Positions 1-8,073 are shown, numbered from the stretch's first letter. The stretch: 13,136 nt of DNA from Bacteroidales bacterium (GCA_031272415.1 JAISTU010000220.1:1-13136), one strand, 5' to 3'. A program made the numbers and translations. The notes: generated by a model from the letters alone, not told the origin.

Positions 1-327
1 GAAAAACCTGTTTTGTTCACGCGGCTGCCGGGGGCTACCTACTATTGGCAGGACATAGGTTTTCGCGGACTGACGGGCAGCGTTATCAAAAACTGCGTGT
101 TCGAGTATGGTGGAAAAAGCAATAATTCGGGTATCCTGAAAATCACAACCGAAGCCGATTTGACTTTGGAAAATGTGATTATCCGCAATTCGTACAACTA
201 CGGCGTTACGATTGACGAATTGGGCAATACCTATCGCCTGACGCACAGCAATGTAACTTTTGATAATAATTACAAGGGGAATGTGTTGATGTACCGTAGC
301 GGGCAGGTTTTGACACAGTTGCCGTAA
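1..327 (+). CDS. C-terminal end of a right-handed parallel beta-helix protein (5' end outside the window)
   Basis: The reading frame is open from the first base and stops with TAA at 325-327, so only the last 108 residues are visible. The sequence shows short strand-turn repeats typical of right-handed beta-helix proteins: G-S-V-I-K-N-C-V-F-E-Y-G-G, then L-T-L-E-N-V-I-I-R-N-S, then a further T-H-S-N-V-T-F-D-N-N rung. In this fold, N and G residues cap successive beta rungs. Such proteins in Bacteroidota are usually exported and either bind or cleave polysaccharide or form surface fibres. No T9SS sorting domain follows the helix, so if it is secreted by that route the signal is elsewhere or absent. 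No catalytic residues can be assigned from this fragment. Its base composition is visibly less AT-rich than the flanking intergenic DNA, as also seen in the exported protein at the right edge. Confidence 0.7.
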   Translation, partial: EKPVLFTRLPGATYYWQDIGFRGLTGSVIKNCVFEYGGKSNNSGILKITTEADLTLENVIIRNSYNYGVTIDELGNTYRLTHSNVTFDNNYKGNVLMYRSGQVLTQLP

Positions 328-340
328 AGGTCTGAACTAT

Positions 341-409
341 TTGTCTGAACCCTGATTTTAGCAAAATTATAAGGATTAGCAGGAGAAATTCTGCTAATCC
401 TTTTTCTTT
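341..409. repeat. TTGTCTGAAC-family repeat, unit 1
   Basis: The unit starts with TTGTCTGAAC (341-350), continues C-C-T-G-A-T-T-T-T, and contains the hairpin at 371-402. It is directly followed by a second unit that starts with the same 10 bases at 410. A partial motif TCTGAAC also occurs at 331-337. Confidence 0.6.
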
Positions 410-411
410 TT
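371..411 (+). terminator. Hairpin terminator after the beta-helix gene
   Basis: A perfect 12-bp stem (AAGGATTAGCAG at 371-382, CTGCTAATCCTT at 391-402) with an 8-nt loop is followed by a T-rich run. This is the form of a factor-independent terminator and lies 44 bases after the stop at 327. The same sequence is the central part of a dispersed repeat unit beginning TTGTCTGAAC at 341, so the hairpin may be repeat structure that also serves to stop transcription. Confidence 0.6.
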
Positions 412-520
412 GTCTGAACTTTGATTTTAGTATGATTGATGTGATTATTATGATTTTAAAATTGTGATTATAGATAATCACATAAATCATTAAAATCATT
501 AAAAATCACAGTTCAGACAA
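410..520. repeat. TTGTCTGAAC-family repeat, unit 2: 111-bp imperfect palindrome
   Basis: The ends are perfect inverted repeats: TTGTCTGAAC at 410-419 and GTTCAGACAA at 511-520. Arms of about 45 bases pair imperfectly, with GATTTT, ATGATT and TGTGATTAT on the left and their complements on the right, giving a long hairpin. A third member, one arm only, lies at 11991-12036. The shape resembles a small non-autonomous repeat; no open reading frame is contained in it. Confidence 0.7.
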
Positions 521-544
521 AATGCAAAAAAAATCTACACTCTC

Positions 545-596
545 CACTCTAAAAAAAAGGTTTTTAATTTTTAATTGAAGAAAAGGTGTATTTTTG
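545..596 (+). promoter_or_regulatory. Promoter of the threonine dehydrogenase unit, with shared upstream module
   Basis: The -7 box TATTTTTG is at 589-596, matching the Bacteroidota primary-sigma consensus TAnnTTTG. TTTTTAATT (568-576) sits at the distance expected for a -33 element. A CACTCT box at 545-550, then a run of A, GG and a run of T, complete an arrangement also found at 5544-5597, 12076-12128 and, on the minus strand without the CACTCT box, 9402-9446. Confidence 0.65.
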
Positions 597-632
597 CAAA
601 ATGTTTTTTTTATTAAATAAAGAAGATAAAAA

Positions 633-1583
633 ATGGATAATATATTAGTATTAGGTTGTGCCGGACAGATTGGTTCGGAGTTAACTTTGGAATTGCGGCG
701 TTTATATGGCGACTCGCATGTGGTAGCCTCCGATATTCGGCAGGCGGATAAGGATATTTTAGAAAGTGGTCCTTTTGAAATTCTCAATGTTTTGGAGGTT
801 CAAAAAGTATCTGATGTGGTGAAAAAGTACAATATCACACAGATTTATCATTTAGCGGCAATCCTTTCGGGGAATGCTGAAAAAAATCCATTGCCCTCGT
901 GGGATATTAACATGAAAGGGCTGTTGGATATTTTGGAAATGGTAAAAGAATTGAAAGTCGGGCGTTTGTTCTGGCCCAGTTCTATTGCTGTTTTTGGACC
1001 CTCAACACCTTGTAAAAATACGCCACAACAATGCGTAATGGATCCCAATACTGTCTACGGAATCAGTAAGTTAGCGGGTGAGCGTTGGATTGCGTATTAC
1101 AACAAACGTTATGGGGTTGATACGCGAAGTGTGCGTTATCCCGGATTGATTAGTTACAAAACAGAAGCAGGTGGAGGTACTACCGATTATGCGGTTGAGA
1201 TTTACTACGAAGCCATTAAAAATGCGGCTTATACATGCTTTTTGTCGGAAAAGACTTACCTTCCGATGATGTTTATGCCGGATGCAATTAAGGCGACTAT
1301 TGATTTGATGCAAATTGATGCTGCAAAACTTTCTGTTAAAGACAGTTACAATATCGGGGGAATGAGTTTTTGCCCCGATGATGTTTTTAAAGCCATTCAA
1401 AAGTATATTCCTGAATTTAAAATTGCCTATCAGCCCGATTTCAGGCAAAGTATTGCAGATTCGTGGCCCCAAAGTATTAATGATGACATCGCTAAACATG
1501 ATTGGGGACTGTCATACGTTTATGATTTGGACAAAATGACAGAAGTAATGCTTACCGAAATCAAAAAGAAATTTGGTAAATAA
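633..1583 (+). CDS. tdh: L-threonine 3-dehydrogenase, short-chain (epimerase-like) type
   Basis: Predicted to oxidise L-threonine to 2-amino-3-ketobutyrate with NAD+, the first step of threonine breakdown to glycine and acetyl-CoA, in the cytoplasm. At 316 residues it has the length of the SDR-type enzymes known from Flavobacterium and animals, which are unrelated to the zinc-dependent E. coli Tdh. Visible motifs are the Rossmann glycine motif G-C-A-G-Q-I-G (8-14), P-S-S (115-117), catalytic Y142-x3-K146, R-Y-P-G (168-171), and two signatures of this subgroup: G-G-G-T-T-D-Y (180-186) and T-Y-L-P-M-M-F-M-P-D-A-I (208-219). The ATG follows an AT-rich leader without a clear Shine-Dalgarno sequence. 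It is the first gene of a three-gene unit, and its stop is 5 bases before the next start. The partner ligase (kbl) is not in the window. Another sugar-nucleotide epimerase is the main alternative, but the two subgroup signatures make that unlikely. Confidence 0.9.
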   Translation: MDNILVLGCAGQIGSELTLELRRLYGDSHVVASDIRQADKDILESGPFEILNVLEVQKVSDVVKKYNITQIYHLAAILSGNAEKNPLPSWDINMKGLLDILEMVKELKVGRLFWPSSIAVFGPSTPCKNTPQQCVMDPNTVYGISKLAGERWIAYYNKRYGVDTRSVRYPGLISYKTEAGGGTTDYAVEIYYEAIKNAAYTCFLSEKTYLPMMFMPDAIKATIDLMQIDAAKLSVKDSYNIGGMSFCPDDVFKAIQKYIPEFKIAYQPDFRQSIADSWPQSINDDIAKHDWGLSYVYDLDKMTEVMLTEIKKKFGK

Positions 1584-1588
1584 ATAAA

Positions 1589-3964
1589 ATGGTGGGGTTT
1601 CGTAAGTTGTTGGCTGTCATTATATTAACAGTTTTTTCAACTGTTATTTTTGCGCAGCGAAACATTACTATCAGCGGTTATCTCAAAGATACTACTAACG
1701 GCGAGCGTTTGCCCGGTGCGACGGTGTATGTGAGGGATATTCTCAAAGGTGCGGCGACCAATGATTATGGCTATTATTCATTGGTTATTCCTGCCGGCGA
1801 GCATACGATTGAATTTAGTTATATGGGCTATCAAAAGGTAGTGAAAGTAATGAAACTTACTGAAAATCAAACTATTAACTATGAACTTACGCCACTTGCC
1901 CACACTATGCAAGAAGTTGAAATTTCGGCTACACGGGGCGACAATAATGTCAGTTCTACCGATATGGGTTCTACGGAACTCAATTTAGTGCAAGTGAAAA
2001 AAATACCTGCGTTTTTTGGTGAGGCGGATATTATAAAAACAGTGCAACTATTGCCCGGCGTTCAAAGTGCGGGCGAGGGCAATAGTGGCTATTTTGTACG
2101 TGGCGGCGGTTTAGACCAAAATTTAATTTTATTGGACGAAGCCGTTATTTACAATGCAGGGCATCTATTTGGATTTTTTTCTATTTTTAATGCAGATGTT
2201 ATTCGGTCTGCGGAAATGATAAAATCAGGAATGTCAGCAAGTTATGGCGGACGTTTAGCCTCTGTTTTGGACGTTACAATGAAAGAGGGCAACAACAAAC
2301 GTTATGAAGTCGAAGGAGGCATTGGCGTTATTTTTGCCCGAATTAGTGCCCAAGGACCTATCAAAAAAGAAAAAGCATCCTTTTTGTTCACCGCCAGACG
2401 CACTTATATTGACTATCTTATACAGCCGTTTTTGAGAAAAGATTCTCCCGCAAAAGGGGTCAAATTCTATTTTTATGACCTTAATGCAAAAATCAATTGG
2501 GAGGTCAATTCAAAAAATCATCTTTATTTGAGCGGTTATTATGGCGCTGATACTTACGGATTTAACTCAACCGGCGGCTTGCTTACTTCTGCTTTTAATT
2601 GGAAAAATGCCTCCGCTTCTTTTCGCTGGAATTACAATATTTCCCCCAAATTATTCTTAAAAACGCTGGCAATGTTTAGCAATTACAATTTTGGCATGGA
2701 CGCCGACCTTGATGTTTATGGATTAAATCTTTCCTCCGGCATTCAAGATTATAGAGCCAAATCGGAACTTACTATTTTGCCCTATAACGGAAATATTCTA
2801 AAAGCAGGAATTGATTACACTTTTCATAGAATAAAGCCCAACACTTATATGGCCAATAGCATTACTGAATTGGATATGCCTGAAATGCAGATAACGAATG
2901 CTAATGAATTGGCACTTTATGTTAATGATGAAATTGATTTGGGAGATGCCGTTCGACTCAATATTGGTTTGCGGGGCAGTTATTTTAGCCATGTAGGGCA
3001 ATATAAACAATATATTCTTGACAACACAACAGGTAAGGCAATTGACTCTATCAATTATTCATTTGGGCAAAAAGTGAAGGATTATTGGGGTTTAGAGCCA
3101 CGTTTGGCAATTCGTTTTGCGATAGATAAAACTCTCTCTCTAAAAGCCTCATACATGCACAATTATCAATATTTGCATCAGGTTGCAATGTCTTCTATTT
3201 CATTGCCGACCGATATGTGGATAAGTTGTACGGACGGTATTTTGCCACAAATTGGAGACCAAGTTTCGTTTGGGGTCTATAAAAATTTGAAAAATAATGA
3301 GTGGGAATTGTCGGTGGAGGTGTATTATAAAAATATGAAAAATTTAACCGAATATGTGGAGGGATTTTCGCCACTTTCGCAGGCAGCCAGACCGCTTAAT
3401 TCATTTTTTACGCAAGGAGACGGCTACGCTTATGGAGTGGAATTTTTTATCAATAAAACTATCGGTAAATTTACAGGCTGGATTGGCTATGCGCTTTCGT
3501 GGACAAAGCGAACTTTCCCCGAATTGAACAATGGTTTGTCATTTAATGCCAAAAATGACCGCCGACATGATGTTTCGGTCATGTTGAGTTATGAAATTTT
3601 GCCCAATTTGACCACCTCTATCGTTTGGGTATATGCCACCGGTAACACAATGACGGTTCCGGTAGGCTTTTATTTCATTGGTACTGACCTTGTTACGGAA
3701 TATAGTACCAAAAATGCCTATCGTGTGCCGCCCTATCATAGAATGGATATTTCGGTCAATTGGGAAATTCGCAAAACGGAACGCTTTGAAAATTCGCTCA
3801 ATTTTTCTGTTTATAATGTTTATAATCGTAAAAATCCGTTTTTTATTTCTATCGGCACGCGGGTAGACCAAGCCTCAATGAATATCACCAACACGGCTTA
3901 CAAAATGTCCCTTTTCCCCATTATGCCGTCAATATCTTGGAATTTTAAATTTAGGTCTAAATAA
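1589..3964 (+). CDS. TonB-dependent outer-membrane receptor with N-terminal carboxypeptidase-like domain
   Basis: A 791-residue outer-membrane receptor. Residues 1-22 form a signal peptide ending V-I-F-A-Q. Residues 25-105 form a CarboxypepD_reg-like beta-sandwich (G-x-L-P-G-A-T-V-Y-V-R-D, D-Y-G-Y-Y-S-L, Y-M-G-Y-Q). A plug domain spans about 135-235, with L-P-G-V-Q-S, F-V-R-G-G-G-L-D-Q-N-L-I-L-L-D-E and S-Y-G-G-R-L-A-S-V-L-D-V. The remainder has the alternating aromatic strands of a 22-strand barrel and ends in an aromatic-rich strand (S-W-N-F-K-F-R-S-K). Such receptors import ligands using TonB/ExbBD energy. It is shorter than typical SusC proteins and no SusD lipoprotein follows, so glycan uptake is not indicated; the ligand is unknown. 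It starts 5 bases after the threonine dehydrogenase stop and is followed after 22 bases by the NAD(P)HX repair gene, so it is probably co-transcribed with both. Confidence 0.92.
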   Translation: MVGFRKLLAVIILTVFSTVIFAQRNITISGYLKDTTNGERLPGATVYVRDILKGAATNDYGYYSLVIPAGEHTIEFSYMGYQKVVKVMKLTENQTINYELTPLAHTMQEVEISATRGDNNVSSTDMGSTELNLVQVKKIPAFFGEADIIKTVQLLPGVQSAGEGNSGYFVRGGGLDQNLILLDEAVIYNAGHLFGFFSIFNADVIRSAEMIKSGMSASYGGRLASVLDVTMKEGNNKRYEVEGGIGVIFARISAQGPIKKEKASFLFTARRTYIDYLIQPFLRKDSPAKGVKFYFYDLNAKINWEVNSKNHLYLSGYYGADTYGFNSTGGLLTSAFNWKNASASFRWNYNISPKLFLKTLAMFSNYNFGMDADLDVYGLNLSSGIQDYRAKSELTILPYNGNILKAGIDYTFHRIKPNTYMANSITELDMPEMQITNANELALYVNDEIDLGDAVRLNIGLRGSYFSHVGQYKQYILDNTTGKAIDSINYSFGQKVKDYWGLEPRLAIRFAIDKTLSLKASYMHNYQYLHQVAMSSISLPTDMWISCTDGILPQIGDQVSFGVYKNLKNNEWELSVEVYYKNMKNLTEYVEGFSPLSQAARPLNSFFTQGDGYAYGVEFFINKTIGKFTGWIGYALSWTKRTFPELNNGLSFNAKNDRRHDVSVMLSYEILPNLTTSIVWVYATGNTMTVPVGFYFIGTDLVTEYSTKNAYRVPPYHRMDISVNWEIRKTERFENSLNFSVYNVYNRKNPFFISIGTRVDQASMNITNTAYKMSLFPIMPSISWNFKFRSK

Positions 3965-3986
3965 TTTTTTACTTTTTTCTCAACAA

Positions 3987-5513
3987 ATGAAAATACCCTC
4001 TATTGAACAAATTCGCGATTGCGATACATATACAATTGAAAATGAGCCTATTGCATCAATAGATTTAATGGAAAGAGCGGCTCAAAAATGCTTTGAAATT
4101 TTATCAAAACATTTGACAGGAAATGAAAAAATAGGGATTGTCTGCGGAATGGGTAACAATGGTGGAGACGGATTAGCATTGGCAAGAATGTTGGCTCAAA
4201 GAGGCTACATTTGTCAAGTCGCCATTGTCCAACATGCACAGCATTATTCGCCTGATTGCCAGACCAATCTCGCTCGACTGCAAAATTTAGAAAAAAATAA
4301 AACACAAATTACTTTTTTTGACAACCCCAAATCAATTCTAAATTTTGAGAACTGTGGGATTATCATTGATGCTATTTTGGGCAGCGGATTAAATAAACTT
4401 ATTGATAATCAAATACTTATATCTGTTATCACTCAAATCAATTCTATTGCAGATAAATGTTCTAAAAAAGTGATTTCCATTGATATTCCCACCGGACTTT
4501 TTGCACAACAGCCCATGCCTGAAAATGCAATTGCGGTTAAAGCCGATTATACCATCACTTTTCAGTTTCCTAAATTAAGTTTTTTCACCGAAAATGCGTA
4601 TCCTTACGTTGGAGAATGGACAGTGGCAGATATTGGTTTATCGAAAGAATTTATACAAAAAATAGAAACACCTTATTATTTAACAGAAGACAAAACTATT
4701 GAAAATGAGAATATTACAGTTTCAAAATTTGCACACAAAGGTACATTTGGGCATGGTTTGTTGATTGCGGGCAGTAAATCCATGTTAGGAGCAGCCATTT
4801 TGTCGGCAAAAGCGGCACTAAGGGGCGGCATTGGGCGTTTGACGGTGCATATTCCGCAGGTCGGCTACACGGTCATGCAAACTGCCGTCCCTGAGGCTAT
4901 GTGCTTGACAGATAGCAATGAAAATGTATTTACTTCTGTTGATTTTAAAGCACTTTCTGCTTACAATGTCATCGCAATAGGACCCGGATTAGGAAAAAAT
5001 GCGGCAACTGCACAAGGCATTAAAAAATTGATAGGCGACTACGGAAATCCAATTATTTTTGACGCAGACGCAATTAACCTTTTGGCAGAGAACAAAACTT
5101 GGCTCGAATTTTTACCTCCTGACTGCATTTTTACTCCCCATATAAAAGAATTTGAAAGATTGGTCGGCGATTGTAAAAATTGGCAAGAAAGTATGGAAAA
5201 ACAACGCAATTTTTCCACACGCCACAGATGTATTGTCGTTCTCAAAGGGGCTTATACCCGCATTTCATCGCCTTATGGTGGGTTTTATTTCAACAATACA
5301 GGCAATCCCGGTTTAGCAACACCCGGCAGCGGAGACGTATTGACAGGCATTATTTTGGCTCTCAAAGCAAGAGGTTTTACGAGCCTTTATGCCGCTATAA
5401 AAGGTGTTTGGTTACACGGAAAAGCCGCCGATTTTGCCCTCCAAAAACAGTCCATGGAAAGCATTATCGCATCAGATATAATTGATTATCTGCGATTTGT
5501 GAAAAAAAGATAA
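3987..5513 (+). CDS. nnr: Bifunctional NAD(P)H-hydrate epimerase / ADP-dependent NAD(P)H-hydrate dehydratase
   Basis: A metabolite-repair enzyme that converts both epimers of hydrated NAD(P)H back to NAD(P)H. The N-terminal YjeF_N epimerase half (about 1-225) shows C-G-M-G-N-N-G-G-D-G (53-62), D-A-I-L-G-S-G (128-134) and S-I-D-I-P-T-G (164-170). The C-terminal ribokinase-like dehydratase half (about 240-505) shows H-K-G-T-F-G (250-255), G-P-G-L-G (332-336), F-D-A-D-A-I-N (358-364), T-P-H (383-385), L-K-G (419-421) and T-P-G-S-G-D (445-450), where D450 is the expected catalytic residue. At 508 residues it matches full-length fused enzymes. It is the last gene of the unit, 22 bases after the receptor. 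Nothing suggests a functional link to the receptor; it is probably a housekeeping passenger. No strong terminator follows: only a 5-bp ACTCT/AGAGT hairpin at 5545-5560 before a T run, inside the next gene's promoter. Confidence 0.95.
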   Translation: MKIPSIEQIRDCDTYTIENEPIASIDLMERAAQKCFEILSKHLTGNEKIGIVCGMGNNGGDGLALARMLAQRGYICQVAIVQHAQHYSPDCQTNLARLQNLEKNKTQITFFDNPKSILNFENCGIIIDAILGSGLNKLIDNQILISVITQINSIADKCSKKVISIDIPTGLFAQQPMPENAIAVKADYTITFQFPKLSFFTENAYPYVGEWTVADIGLSKEFIQKIETPYYLTEDKTIENENITVSKFAHKGTFGHGLLIAGSKSMLGAAILSAKAALRGGIGRLTVHIPQVGYTVMQTAVPEAMCLTDSNENVFTSVDFKALSAYNVIAIGPGLGKNAATAQGIKKLIGDYGNPIIFDADAINLLAENKTWLEFLPPDCIFTPHIKEFERLVGDCKNWQESMEKQRNFSTRHRCIVVLKGAYTRISSPYGGFYFNNTGNPGLATPGSGDVLTGIILALKARGFTSLYAAIKGVWLHGKAADFALQKQSMESIIASDIIDYLRFVKKR

Positions 5514-5543
5514 AAAATCTAAAATCTAAAATCTCTTCACTCA

Positions 5544-5597
5544 CACTCTGAAAAAAGAGTTTTTTTATTTTTAATTAAAAAAATTTGTGTACCTTTG
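5544..5597 (+). promoter_or_regulatory. Promoter of the T9SS cargo gene, with shared upstream module
   Basis: The -7 box TACCTTTG is at 5590-5597 and TTTTTAATT at about -33, with a CACTCT box at 5544-5549, 41 bases upstream of the -7 TA. ACTCT and AGAGT (5545-5549, 5556-5560) could pair just before seven T residues, so the module might also weakly terminate the upstream unit. Three copies of AAATCT-type repeats precede it at 5516-5534. Confidence 0.65.
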
Positions 5598-5632
5598 CAT
5601 TTTTTTTAACAAATTTATAAAAAGTTTCATTT

Positions 5633-7969
5633 ATGAAGAATATAATTTCGATAGTGATGGCTTGTATTATAAGCCTTTCCGTCTTTTCACAGACGAAGAA
5701 CAGCGGTCTTTTGACCCCTGTTAGGGAAAAACAGTTGAGTCATTTTGAACAACGAATTTCTGAAAAAAGAAAAATGTTGGACGAAAAAAAGCAACAAATT
5801 TTGCAACAAAAGCAAAAAATGGAGCAAGAACTCAGAAAACATGTCAGTTATTACACTGATCAACAATCTATTAAGCAACAAAAAGCACAAAAAATGGTCT
5901 TGGACAGCATTGTTGATGAAACAAGTGGCATTACCCGCGTGTTTGCATACAACAACGGACAAATTACCTCCGAAACAAAGTATTCAATGGGGGCAGCCTT
6001 TGCTTTGACCAATTATGCTTTTAACGCACGAGGACAACTCATCAAAGAAGTTAGTTTTTATTGGGACGGCTCTCAATGGGAACCTACTGACAGCATTATT
6101 GCCACTTACGAACCGGTCAATGGTTATTGTACAGCGTACGAAAAGTGGGCATATGGTGCGGGGCAATGGAGTGGTCAATGGAAATATATTGCCCAATACG
6201 ACAACGCAGGACGCGAAATTTTGCTTGAATGGTACAATTGGATTGGCAACAATTGGGTTGGAGAATCTAAATATGTTGCCCAATACGACAACGCAGGACG
6301 CGAAATTTTGCTTGAATGGTACAATTGGATTGGCAACAGTTGGGTTGGCGATAACAAAACAGTCATGACGTATGACAATCAAGGACGCGAATTATCCTAC
6401 ATTTATTATGAATGGGATGGCAGCGACTGGGAACCGATAGAAAAAGAAGAAGATGACTATCCGTTCGACTATGCTAATTTTGCCTATATGTGGCAAGACT
6501 ATTGTAACGTTCATTCCTATGAATGGGATGGTAACGATTGGAAATTGATTTATGAATTTAAATTTACTTTAGATGCACAAGGCTATCCAACATCATTTGA
6601 AGACATTGATTGTGGTTATTATGAGAGAAAAATTATGGGTATTATACACTACGATGCCAATCGCAACATAACATCAGTTGTAATTAGTGAATATAATTTT
6701 GATGATGACCTATACTATCTTACAGATTCTACTGCATATTTTGACTTTGACAGCCATCACAATCCGGCATATTATATTTATTATGAATGGAATGGCAACG
6801 GTTATACTCCATTAAGAAAATATGAACAAACGTGGGACACATACGGAAATACTACATTATTTATCAATTATGGTTGGACAGGAAGCACTTGGATTGAAAA
6901 TTATAAACATGAATATGCCTTCGATGCAAGAGGCTATCAACTTTTGCATGCAGGCTATTATTGGTCAGGTTCAGATTGGATAGAAGAATCCAAACGTGTT
7001 ACGGATTATGATGTCAATGGTAACGAAATTTTATTTGAATATTATGAAAATGGTGTAGGGCAGAATAAGTATATATTTCAATACGATGCAAATTCTAATC
7101 CATTGCATCACAGTTATTATTCATGGGTCAATAATGCATGGCTAAAATATTCAGAGCAAAATTACGAATATGACATAGCAGGAGCACAAATTTACAATGA
7201 CTATCTGACCGATTATGATCCTGATAGCGTTTGGGATTATGGCAATAAAAGTATATGGATAGAAGATGAGACAATCCTTCGTACTCGATTGGTGGTGCCT
7301 CATTGGTATAATTATGCCTACCAAGTAACCAATGAAATCTACTACGATTACAATACAAGCACGCAAGATTGGGATACATCTGTTACATATACATGGTATT
7401 ATTCCATGCAAACAATACAAGCACCGGCAACAGTAACCACCTTAACGGCAACAGAAATCGGAACAACAACAGCCACTTTGAACGGAATTGTTGATTTTGG
7501 AGATGCAACCGTAACTCATGTTGGATTTATGTATGCAGGTGAAAATCAATCATATACAATAGTAACCAATGCAGCCACATCTTCTCCAACATTTTCTGTT
7601 GTTTTGAGTAATTTGCAAACAAATACCCAATATCGTTTCAGAGCGATTGCCATTACGAGTTCCGCAGACACTGTTTTTGGAGAAATGATGTATTTCCACA
7701 CTGAATTTTTGTCAATTGAAAATCCGCAATTAGAGGCAGATTTGAGCATTTATCCTAATCCTGTTTCTAATGAGTTGATTATCAACTTAAAAGAAAACAC
7801 CTTACAAGCCGTTGAGATGTTTGATATAAACGGACGTTTGGTTGAAAAGTACACTTTTGGGAATGCAAGTTCAACCGTTTTGGATTTATCTTCGTTTGCA
7901 AGTGGTGCTTATTTTGTTCGCATTTATACCTCCAAAGGAGTGCTGAACAAAGAAATAATGAAGAGATAA
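5633..7969 (+). CDS. Secreted repeat protein with coiled coil, FN3-like domain and T9SS type A sorting domain
   Basis: A 778-residue exported protein. A signal peptide (1-20, ending S-V-F-S-Q) precedes a charged, Q/K/E-rich predicted coiled coil (about 32-90). Residues about 100-590 hold many degenerate repeats of roughly 29-35 residues built on Y-D-x-x-G-R and W-D-G-S-x-W (for example Y-W-D-G-S-Q-W at 143-149 and Y-D-N-A-G-R at 189-194). The Y-D-x-x-G part recalls the YD repeats of Rhs proteins, but the tryptophan pattern differs. An FN3-like beta-sandwich follows (about 597-690: T-A-T-L-N-G, N-T-Q-Y-R-F-R-A). The C-terminal domain (about 700-778) has S-I-Y-P-N-P, F-D-I-N-G-R-L-V and G-A-Y-F-V-R-I-Y, the pattern recognised by the type IX system. 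Surface attachment or release is expected. No enzyme motif is seen and the function is unknown. It has its own promoter 120 bases after the nnr gene. Confidence 0.88.
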   Translation: MKNIISIVMACIISLSVFSQTKNSGLLTPVREKQLSHFEQRISEKRKMLDEKKQQILQQKQKMEQELRKHVSYYTDQQSIKQQKAQKMVLDSIVDETSGITRVFAYNNGQITSETKYSMGAAFALTNYAFNARGQLIKEVSFYWDGSQWEPTDSIIATYEPVNGYCTAYEKWAYGAGQWSGQWKYIAQYDNAGREILLEWYNWIGNNWVGESKYVAQYDNAGREILLEWYNWIGNSWVGDNKTVMTYDNQGRELSYIYYEWDGSDWEPIEKEEDDYPFDYANFAYMWQDYCNVHSYEWDGNDWKLIYEFKFTLDAQGYPTSFEDIDCGYYERKIMGIIHYDANRNITSVVISEYNFDDDLYYLTDSTAYFDFDSHHNPAYYIYYEWNGNGYTPLRKYEQTWDTYGNTTLFINYGWTGSTWIENYKHEYAFDARGYQLLHAGYYWSGSDWIEESKRVTDYDVNGNEILFEYYENGVGQNKYIFQYDANSNPLHHSYYSWVNNAWLKYSEQNYEYDIAGAQIYNDYLTDYDPDSVWDYGNKSIWIEDETILRTRLVVPHWYNYAYQVTNEIYYDYNTSTQDWDTSVTYTWYYSMQTIQAPATVTTLTATEIGTTTATLNGIVDFGDATVTHVGFMYAGENQSYTIVTNAATSSPTFSVVLSNLQTNTQYRFRAIAITSSADTVFGEMMYFHTEFLSIENPQLEADLSIYPNPVSNELIINLKENTLQAVEMFDINGRLVEKYTFGNASSTVLDLSSFASGAYFVRIYTSKGVLNKEIMKR
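6191..6348 (+). repeat. 87-bp in-frame tandem duplication inside the T9SS cargo gene
   Basis: Bases 6191-6261 and 6278-6348 match at 70 of 71 positions by eye, with a period of 87 bases (29 codons). One full Y-D-x-x-G / W-x-G-x-x-W protein repeat has therefore been copied recently, while the other repeats in the protein are far more diverged. Confidence 0.9.
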
Positions 7970-8029
7970 CACTCTTAATTAATACTATTATTATTTTATT
8001 TCATTTTACAAAGATAATATTTGAAGTTG

Positions 8030-8066
8030 AATAGGGCGACATAATGTCGCCCTATTTGCTTTCTTG
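8030..8066 (+). terminator. Strong hairpin terminator between converging genes
   Basis: A perfect 12-bp stem (AATAGGGCGACA at 8030-8041, TGTCGCCCTATT at 8045-8056) with a 3-nt loop is followed on the plus strand by T-rich sequence. It lies 60 bases after the T9SS cargo stop and 53 bases beyond the stop of the converging M16 gene, so it can serve both. The T run is poor on the minus side, so termination is probably stronger on the plus strand. Confidence 0.8.
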
Positions 8067-8073
8067 AGTTGAA

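Noticed and set aside
341..520. Possible CRISPR array because of repeated TTGTCTGAAC motifs
   Set aside because: The motifs are inverted as well as direct, spacing is irregular, the spacers are palindromic and there are no cas genes.
1589..3964. SusC-type glycan receptor
   Set aside because: The protein is shorter than typical SusC proteins, no SusD-like lipoprotein or glycoside hydrolase follows, and neighbours are unrelated metabolic genes.
6015..6382. Open frames of 117 and 132 codons on both strands inside the T9SS cargo gene
   Set aside because: They are produced by the tandem 87-bp repeat, which preserves openness in other frames. The secreted protein's frame has the signal peptide and domains.
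8009..8016. TATCTTTG-like box on the minus strand within the 8 kb intergenic region
   Set aside because: It would drive only antisense RNA into the end of the T9SS cargo gene, has no -33 partner or AATTGTG context, and such a box is expected by chance in AT-rich DNA.
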